NCBI RefSeq assembly: GCF_000379925.1
Contig: NZ_KB904232.1
Coordinates: 1 to 47,273 of the forward strand
Length of the DNA stretch: 47,273 nt
From: Porphyromonas levii DSM 23370
GTDB lineage: Bacteria; Bacteroidota; Bacteroidia; Bacteroidales; Porphyromonadaceae
Direction of reading: 5' to 3'
In this document: one piece after another, positions 41,942 through 47,273 of the stretch
How positions within the stretch are numbered: position 1 is the stretch's first letter
Layout of the letters: every line of letters begins with the position of its first letter
The notes under the pieces: model-generated
What the model was told of the DNA's origin: nothing
The model's database searches: none
Seen by the model: the letters and a program-made list of their open reading frames with translations, nothing else
Translations under genes and position numbers: made by a program

Positions 41942-43216
41942 TTATGCTCCTTTAAGGGTTTGGATGATCTCCTTCCTAGTCGCAAGATAGGCTGGGAGTA
42001 TCACTGATAATGTATTGAGAAGTAGGCATAAGACAATTACGACTACGAGTAGACGGATATCGACAAAGAAGTTTATCGGGAGGGCAAACTCCGTTGCTGT
42101 ATCAAGCGTCAGTTGATTCCCAAGGAACTCGTTCCTAAACAGCCCTATCACGCCATACGATAGCAATAGGCCTATAATCCCTCCTAATAAAGTCAGCACC
42201 AAGCTCTCTCTAAAGAAACCGCCAATGATAGAGCTACGAGTAGCGCCATATACTTTCCGAATACCTATCTCCGGTATTCTCTTGGAGAGATTGGAAGAGA
42301 CCATACCCGCGATGTTGATTGTGGGCACCACGAGTATTAGCAATATAAGGATACCAAAGACCATAGAGGGATTGACCTTACCACCAAAGAAATACTTCTC
42401 CGCTACGGTATGCGCTTTGGTCTTCAGGTAAAGGTCATGATTGGAGAGCACGGTGCTATTATACACCTCTAGATTGTGGGCAATCTGCTCTTTCACCTTC
42501 CCTATAGGATAGTTGGGCTTGAGCAATAAGACACCTCTTACCTCTCCAAGTGCGCCATCGTATTCCGGGAAATCGAAACCATCAGGTCTAAAGGGACGGA
42601 ACACCTCAGCATACGCATCGGTGAATAGCGAACTTACCTCCTTTATCACCCCCGATACTTTGTGCTCAGCACCATTTAGCATAAGCACCTTCCCTATCAC
42701 GTCAATAGTCCCATATAGTTCTCGTGCGAGTCTATCCGTAATAATAAGGTCATTACTCCCCGCCTCGGTCTGCTCTTGGCTAAAGGGAGCACCTTGTAGA
42801 AACTCATACTGGAACACCTGGAAATAGTTACCATCTACCCTTCTACCCTTACACGCACGTGTATTAACTACATCGGTACCAATCATCCACTCCGCTACTT
42901 CCTGATCCGAATCTATTACATAGCTAATGCGCTCCAGCCCCTCTACCTCACCATACACTTGCTTTATAGCAGAAGTAGACATGCCACTAGCAAATGGATA
43001 CTGCTCGCTCTCCCCTTTCTGATAAAACGAACCTATATCCGTAAAAAGGGTACGGCTACGAAACACCTCGGGTGCTACATCCTTGGTTCGGAGACTATAC
43101 ACCATATAGAGTACCATGCAGAAGGTGATAATAAGAGCTGTGGCAAGCACTACAATCCCCGAGTACAAGGGGTTGTCGCGCCATAGCTTCAGTGTTTGTT
43201 GGAAAAATCGTTTCAT
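41942..43216 (-). CDS. MacB/FtsX-type permease, A-type subunit A2 (424 aa)
   Basis: Start MKRFFQQTLKLWRDNPLYSG, TM1 VLATALIITFCMVLYMVY, then APEVFRSRTLF. The periplasmic part includes RELYGTIDVIGKVLMLNGAE and HKVSGVIKEVSS. After TM2 comes EIGIRKVYGATRSSIIGGFF, TM3, TM4 and the tail IIQTLKGA. It is nearly identical to A3 in the first ~40 codons, then diverges strongly in the extracytoplasmic domain, the part expected to meet substrate and adaptor. Confidence 0.9.
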   Translation of the reverse strand: MKRFFQQTLKLWRDNPLYSGIVVLATALIITFCMVLYMVYSLRTKDVAPEVFRSRTLFTDIGSFYQKGESEQYPFASGMSTSAIKQVYGEVEGLERISYVIDSDQEVAEWMIGTDVVNTRACKGRRVDGNYFQVFQYEFLQGAPFSQEQTEAGSNDLIITDRLARELYGTIDVIGKVLMLNGAEHKVSGVIKEVSSLFTDAYAEVFRPFRPDGFDFPEYDGALGEVRGVLLLKPNYPIGKVKEQIAHNLEVYNSTVLSNHDLYLKTKAHTVAEKYFFGGKVNPSMVFGILILLILVVPTINIAGMVSSNLSKRIPEIGIRKVYGATRSSIIGGFFRESLVLTLLGGIIGLLLSYGVIGLFRNEFLGNQLTLDTATEFALPINFFVDIRLLVVVIVLCLLLNTLSVILPAYLATRKEIIQTLKGA

Positions 43217-43229
43217 AGTCTTATTCTTC
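43097..43229 (-). repeat. 133-bp exact duplicate of 40545-40677
   Basis: Second copy of the tract at 40545-40677, covering the start of A2 and the last codons of B1. See the other copy for its significance. Confidence 0.9.
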
Positions 43230-44450
43230 TTTCAATGTATCTGCCGGTGGTGTCCTTAGGATATGCCTGGCTGGCAGCCAGATACTCAGGATAATCACCG
43301 CAGCAGTGACCAAATAGGTGATGACCATACCGATAACAAACCGAGTGGCATCTAGTGGCTCTAGCTCGGTATTGAGGATATCGTACTTAAATAGAGCTAC
43401 AAAGACAGCGATAGAGAGTACAAAAGCCGAGCTAAAGATGAGCAATCCCTCCTTATAATATAGCCTAAGGACACCCCTAGGCGTATCCCCTAAGGCTACA
43501 CGAAGCCCCATCTGGCTCTTCCGCTTCTGTGTCCTGTACCAGAATACCCCAGAGATACCCAAGATGATATTCGCCAATAGGAAAAGTACCAATAGCCCAT
43601 TCAATAGTAACTGTCGCTCAAACATGCGCCCGCTATACACGCTCTCCTCTTGGAAGGAACGGACATTTTCAAGCTGCATATTACCCAGCTGCAATTGCTC
43701 CTTTAGGTCGGTGCTCAATCGTTCAGCAAAACCCTGCTCTCTACCTTCCTTAGCTTTCACATTGATCTCTAGGGCTATATTATTATCCTTGGTCAATGGC
43801 GTAATCATAAAGGGGACATGATTGGTAAAGCGTGTATCGCGCATGTCTTTCGCAATTGCACCCACCACGCCTATCAAATTCCTATCCGAGTCGTCTGCAC
43901 TATTATTATAGATTGAAGTACCAATAGCATTAGGGCCAATCTCTTCTGCCAATGACGCACTTATTATCACCCGTCCTGCCTCTAGCGCACTCACCAGCTT
44001 CTCATCATCGCCCTGCACCTCTTCTAACTGGTACAAGCGTGCTGCCTCTGGCGATAACGCTCTCCACTTCACATTTTTCAATCCGAGAGTATCTGCCCAT
44101 ATACCCATGCTCCACCAGTTACGAGACTCGGGACGACCGTGCCAAGAGAGTCCCACCTCAGCCACATCGGGATGCTTCCGAATACGCTCTATCATGGTAT
44201 AATAGTCCTCTACTTGCTCTTCGGAGGTAAGATCAGGATTGTAGTGTGGGGATTTCTCAGGCACACTAGATAGAGAGACGATATACACATTCTCCACACT
44301 ATAGCCCAAGGGCTTGAGATAAGTCTTGATGGGAGCATATATCGTATCTATCACGTACCACAGAAATAGGCTAATCAAAAATAGTTCCAAGAATAGAGCG
44401 ATATTACTTCTCCGCTCATTCCATACCGTCTTTAACAATTGACTTTTCAT
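43221..44450 (-). CDS. MacB/FtsX-type permease, B-type subunit B1 (409 aa)
   Basis: Start MKSQLLKTVWNERRSNIALF, TM1 signature ELFLISLFLWYVID, followed by LKPLGYSVENVYIVSLSSVP as in B4. The periplasmic domain contains SWHGRPESRNWWSMGIWADT and AEEIGPNAIGTSIYN. The C-terminal module has SQMGLRVALGDTPRGVLRLY, TM3, TM4 and the tail PPADTLKEE. Located 3 bp after A1. Confidence 0.9.
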   Translation of the reverse strand: MKSQLLKTVWNERRSNIALFLELFLISLFLWYVIDTIYAPIKTYLKPLGYSVENVYIVSLSSVPEKSPHYNPDLTSEEQVEDYYTMIERIRKHPDVAEVGLSWHGRPESRNWWSMGIWADTLGLKNVKWRALSPEAARLYQLEEVQGDDEKLVSALEAGRVIISASLAEEIGPNAIGTSIYNNSADDSDRNLIGVVGAIAKDMRDTRFTNHVPFMITPLTKDNNIALEINVKAKEGREQGFAERLSTDLKEQLQLGNMQLENVRSFQEESVYSGRMFERQLLLNGLLVLFLLANIILGISGVFWYRTQKRKSQMGLRVALGDTPRGVLRLYYKEGLLIFSSAFVLSIAVFVALFKYDILNTELEPLDATRFVIGMVITYLVTAAVIILSIWLPARHILRTPPADTLKEE

Positions 44451-44453
44451 AAC

Positions 44454-45734
44454 TTACCTACGATTTAGAGCATCAATAATTTCCTTCCTCGACATCAACC
44501 AAGCTGGGATAATACTAGAGAGGAGGTTGAGGATAATACATAAGAGGAGCGCAATAAAGAAGCTACCAGCATTGAATACCTGCCACCAAGACATTTCGAA
44601 ATTGCTACCCATGAAGTCCAAAAATAGGAGGTTACGCATAGCGTAGACGGCTACAATCGAAAACAAGAAGCCTAGCAACCCTCCGATAAGAGTATAGAGG
44701 AGGCTCTCTGTCATCACCTGACTCAGAATAGAACCACGTGGCGCACCATACGAACGTCGTATCCCCAGCTCCTCCAACTTCTGCTCATGCCGTGAGAAAG
44801 TAAGTGCCGATAGGTTTATCGCAGGCACAATAAGGAAGAGCAACATAAAGGCTATCATATTACGCCTATTCTCTGCCGCCTTCTTTGTGTCTCCCATCGT
44901 GTCTAGAAAACTACTCATTTCTCGCCAGGTCATCAAGTTGTTATCTTCGTTCAGTATTACCTCTTCATCTATGTGCAATTGGTCGTTATACTCAGCCATC
45001 AGTTGCTTAATCTCGGCTTGGATCTTAGGGATATCCTTGCGGTCTTTAGCCAAAATCATTGCCGAATAATCGCCGAAGAACTCTTCTTCTATACTCCCCT
45101 GCGTTGATGTATATGGGATCCACATATCGGCATACGACATCCAGAAGAGATTAGATGGCGTACTGACTACACCTATCACCTCAAAGGGCTCGTAATCCAT
45201 CAGCACAGTCTCGCCTACTACATCAGCGTGCCCAAATAGCTTACGTGCCATAGACTCCGATACGATAGCGGTCTTTAGTCCCGACTCGATGTCTCCTTTT
45301 TCAAAACCATGTCCATAGAGGAAGCGGTACTCATAGCAGGTAAAAAAGCCTAGATTGGTTCTCTTGACGATGCTCGTGTAACTATCACTATTGGGCTTAG
45401 TGGAAGCAATTTTATTCTGAGGGATAAAGAAGCCCGAACCAATACCCACTGACTCGGGCGTCTTCATCTTGCTTAAGACCTCCTTATAGAGCTTGGGACT
45501 CATCTGAGAAGAGCTTCGACTATCTCTCTCCGCATTATAGGTCTGTACGGTAAATACAAATAGCATCCTATCCCGATTCACCTCAGGGGCGAAGTTCCCA
45601 GTCTTTACCCTATCTGTCATCACCAAAATCATCATCATAGCAATCGCTAGTGCAGTCGCCATAATAGATATGGCACTGAGGATAGGGTGGGAGAGCAACT
45701 TACGCCAAGCTTGCATCAAATATTGTCTTATCAT
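44454..45734 (-). CDS. MacB/FtsX-type permease, A-type subunit A1 (426 aa)
   Basis: First permease of unit 1, 1 bp after the adaptor gene. Start MIRQYLMQAWRKLLSHPILS, TM1 IMATALAIAMMMILVMT, then APEVNRDRMLF. The MacB_PCD strands are RKLFGHADVVGETVLMDYEP and FEVIGVVSTPSNL, then WIPYTST. The FtsX loop is ELGIRRSYGAPRGSILSQVM and the tail IIDALNRR. Most like A4 at the other end of the block, which is notable since A2 and A3 lie between. Confidence 0.9.
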   Translation of the reverse strand: MIRQYLMQAWRKLLSHPILSAISIMATALAIAMMMILVMTDRVKTGNFAPEVNRDRMLFVFTVQTYNAERDSRSSSQMSPKLYKEVLSKMKTPESVGIGSGFFIPQNKIASTKPNSDSYTSIVKRTNLGFFTCYEYRFLYGHGFEKGDIESGLKTAIVSESMARKLFGHADVVGETVLMDYEPFEVIGVVSTPSNLFWMSYADMWIPYTSTQGSIEEEFFGDYSAMILAKDRKDIPKIQAEIKQLMAEYNDQLHIDEEVILNEDNNLMTWREMSSFLDTMGDTKKAAENRRNMIAFMLLFLIVPAINLSALTFSRHEQKLEELGIRRSYGAPRGSILSQVMTESLLYTLIGGLLGFLFSIVAVYAMRNLLFLDFMGSNFEMSWWQVFNAGSFFIALLLCIILNLLSSIIPAWLMSRKEIIDALNRR

Positions 45735-45735
45735 A

Positions 45736-46983
45736 TCATTTACTGATGGTTAGTTTATTACGATTCTTATAGCTACTCATATCCGAAATAACCACTTCGT
45801 CGCCCTCTGAGAGCCCCGAAACCACTTCTACTAGTTTGTGATTGCTTTCTCCGAGTTCTACGGTCTGCTTATTCAGCTGATCACCTTTCTTCACAAAGAG
45901 TTGGTACTTGCCTGGTCCATTGTAGTAAGCTCCCTTTTCTACCATCAGCACATCCTCCTGAATAGCGGTCATCACATAGACATCTGTCTTGAGTCCAGAG
46001 CGGAGTTTCTCATGGTCATCCTTATCGAGCTGTACCGTAAATTGGATAACGCCCCCCTTAGATAGCGGTGTGATATTGGAGACAATGCCACCCAACTCTT
46101 CCCTACCAATGCGCACAATAGTCCGAGCTCCTGGATAGAGCCGCTCTGCATAACTATCGGCAATCTCTGCCTCTACCTTGAAGTGCGAAAGGTCACTAAT
46201 GATAGCCACCTGGCTGCCTTGCGACACCAGCGAACCTAACTCATTGCTCACGAAAGTTAGGACTCCAGCACGAGGCGCACGGATAGCGGCATCGTCGAGA
46301 GTGCGCTTAGTCTCCGCCAACACTTTTTGGAAGATAGCGAGGTCTAGTTCTTGCACCTTAATCTCGGCCGAAGTCACCTCCTTATCATTTTGGTATTTCT
46401 GACGAGCCTGATCCTGCTCTAGCTTCGCCACATTGTAGCGCAGCTGAGTTTCCCGCACCTTATCGGTAGTTCCCGCACCTATGCTATCTAGGTAGCGTTC
46501 ATTGCGTACCTCTACCTTGAGCTTATCGAGCTGAAGTTCCTGCACCTGAAGCTTCATCTCTGCATCACTCATAGCGCTTCTATTCTTGAGCTTCAGCTGC
46601 TGTAGCTGGTACTGCTTCATCTGCAACTGATCGAGTAGCTTATCATACTCGGTCTGGATGCTCTGTAGATCGAGCTCTACAATAGGGGTACCGATACTAA
46701 CCGTATCACCAGGGCGCTTGAGCACAGAGACGATTCGGCTATTGATAGGGGCTAGCACAATCTCCTCAAAGCTAGGCTTTACTCTGCCCGAAGCGCTAAC
46801 AGAAACCTCGATAGTCCCACGGGTAATCACCGAGGTCTTGAGGTTTTTCATCCCAATCGAGGGGCGAAGAAGTAATATCACGCCCGCAACAACTGCAATC
46901 CCAGCTAGGGCAATAAGCCCCACCTTTGTCCATCTCTTCCGCTGCTCTTTCCTGAGCTGTTCTATTGGTATCTTCCTATCCAT
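45736..46983 (-). CDS. MacA/HlyD-type periplasmic adaptor (415 aa)
   Basis: Membrane-fusion protein linking inner-membrane permease to TolC. An N-terminal anchor helix (VGLIALAGIAVVAGVILLL, ~21-40) is followed by a first lipoyl half (GRVKPSFEEIVLAPINSRIV), a long alpha-hairpin of heptads (LDQLQMKQYQLQQLKLKNRS to about residue 235), the second lipoyl half (AAIRAPRAGVLTFVSNELGS) and beta-barrel/MP domains (PLSKGGVIQFTVQLDKDD; GLSEGDEVVISDMSS). It heads unit 1, preceded by the sigma-54-type promoter. It is the only adaptor in the window, so presumably shared by all permease pairs. Confidence 0.92.
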   Translation of the reverse strand: MDRKIPIEQLRKEQRKRWTKVGLIALAGIAVVAGVILLLRPSIGMKNLKTSVITRGTIEVSVSASGRVKPSFEEIVLAPINSRIVSVLKRPGDTVSIGTPIVELDLQSIQTEYDKLLDQLQMKQYQLQQLKLKNRSAMSDAEMKLQVQELQLDKLKVEVRNERYLDSIGAGTTDKVRETQLRYNVAKLEQDQARQKYQNDKEVTSAEIKVQELDLAIFQKVLAETKRTLDDAAIRAPRAGVLTFVSNELGSLVSQGSQVAIISDLSHFKVEAEIADSYAERLYPGARTIVRIGREELGGIVSNITPLSKGGVIQFTVQLDKDDHEKLRSGLKTDVYVMTAIQEDVLMVEKGAYYNGPGKYQLFVKKGDQLNKQTVELGESNHKLVEVVSGLSEGDEVVISDMSSYKNRNKLTISK

Positions 46984-47021
46984 AAACTAAATAGTTGGTT
47001 TTTGTTTTCTACACCACTTAT

Positions 47022-47038
47022 TACAAAGCGCGTGCCAA
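47022..47038 (-). promoter_or_regulatory. Sigma-54-type promoter of the adaptor/permease operon
   Basis: The minus strand reads TTGGCACGCGCTTTGTA, with GG and G(T) 10 nt apart, as in the ATPase promoter; again the -12 GC appears as GT. The predicted start near 47011 leaves a ~28-nt leader before the ATG at 46983. Confidence 0.7.
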
Positions 47039-47079
47039 AGCACATAAGTATTTGATAATCAATAGTAGTACATTTCCTT

Positions 47080-47120
47080 AGTGTCCGTTTCCGAACACCT
47101 AGTGTCCGCCTCCGAACACT
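47080..47120 (-). promoter_or_regulatory. Tandem palindromic activator boxes upstream of the adaptor promoter
   Basis: The boxes GTGTCCGTTTCCGAACAC (47081-47098) and GTGTCCGCCTCCGAACAC (47102-47119) are 21 bp apart, their nearer edge 44 bp from the -24 GG. Sequence, spacing and distance match the pair at 35541-35581, so one activator probably acts at both. Confidence 0.65.
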
Positions 47121-47236
47121 CAGGGTACCAGAGACATCAACGGTAAGAAGTAGCGCACTGAAAACGACTCCCTACCTAGATTCCGCAAAGTATGCGTTAG
47201 CCCCTGATTATTAGTAGGTGGCGCTATTGATAATTA

Positions 47237-47267
47237 AAGCCCTGTATTCAAGGAGAATACAGGGCTT
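47237..47267. terminator. Intrinsic terminator at the right edge
   Basis: AAGCCCTGTATTC and GAATACAGGGCTT form a perfect 13-bp stem with a 5-nt loop. It probably ends a gene lying beyond the window. The stretch 47121-47236 shows no gene. Confidence 0.7.
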
Positions 47268-47273
47268 ATGTCC

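Overview
The window looks like chromosome of a Bacteroidales bacterium, most likely Porphyromonas or a close relative. The reasons are the sppA-lpxK-dut housekeeping genes, a long GlcN6P-deaminase/PIG-L fusion, IntDOT-like integrase chemistry, phage genes of DUF4494/DUF4373 type, and a MITE carrying a 22-bp minisatellite similar in build to elements described in P. gingivalis. No rRNA, tRNA or CRISPR array was found.

Region 1 (1-9.9 kb) is the integrase end of a prophage or integrative element. Nearly all genes are on the minus strand and run away from the tyrosine integrase (8329-9564): two small regulators or hypotheticals, a DUF4373-type replication protein, a DnaC-like AAA+ loader, DUF4406 and DUF4494 proteins, a C5-cytosine methyltransferase, an ASCH-like protein, a PD-(D/E)XK-like protein and small hypotheticals. 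A second long reading frame (3126-3947) lies inside the methyltransferase gene and looks protein-like. One membrane-protein gene (4213-4866) points the other way. Positions 1-484 hold only hairpins.

Region 2 (9.9-11.1 kb) is insertion-sequence debris: an IS30-family remnant with both inverted repeats, inserted in or beside the 3' end of an IS3-family transposase. A ~150-bp repeat at 9918-10069 recurs in inverted orientation at 21816-21983, so the pair flanks the housekeeping block.

Region 3 (11.1-24.1 kb) is a plus-strand block: sppA-lpxK-dut-GH92 lipoprotein, then sirtuin-dgt-M24 peptidase-alkaline phosphatase, then a NagB/PIG-L fusion whose deaminase site looks degenerate. Clear hairpin terminators separate the units.

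Region 4 (24.3-47.1 kb, minus strand) is the most striking part. It holds fourteen MacB/FtsX-type permease genes in a row, arranged as seven strict A/B pairs. They share one LolD/MacB-type ATPase, one MacA/HlyD adaptor, one TolC-like outer-membrane protein and one DUF2807 (GIN) secreted protein. Transcription unit 1 is adaptor + A1B1 A2B2 A3B3 A4B4. Unit 2 is ATPase + GIN protein, then a MITE/minisatellite, then A5B5 A6B6 A7B7 + TolC. Both units start with the same architecture: a sigma-54-type -24/-12 element (GG-N10-GT) preceded, at the same distance, by two palindromic boxes related to GTGTCCGTTTCCGAACAC. This suggests that one NtrC-type activator, encoded outside the window, switches on the whole set. 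The B proteins share an invariant E-x8-W-x3-D pattern in the first membrane helix and a Glu-Glu C-terminus. I infer that one energising and exit apparatus serves several interchangeable heterodimeric permeases; the substrates are unknown.
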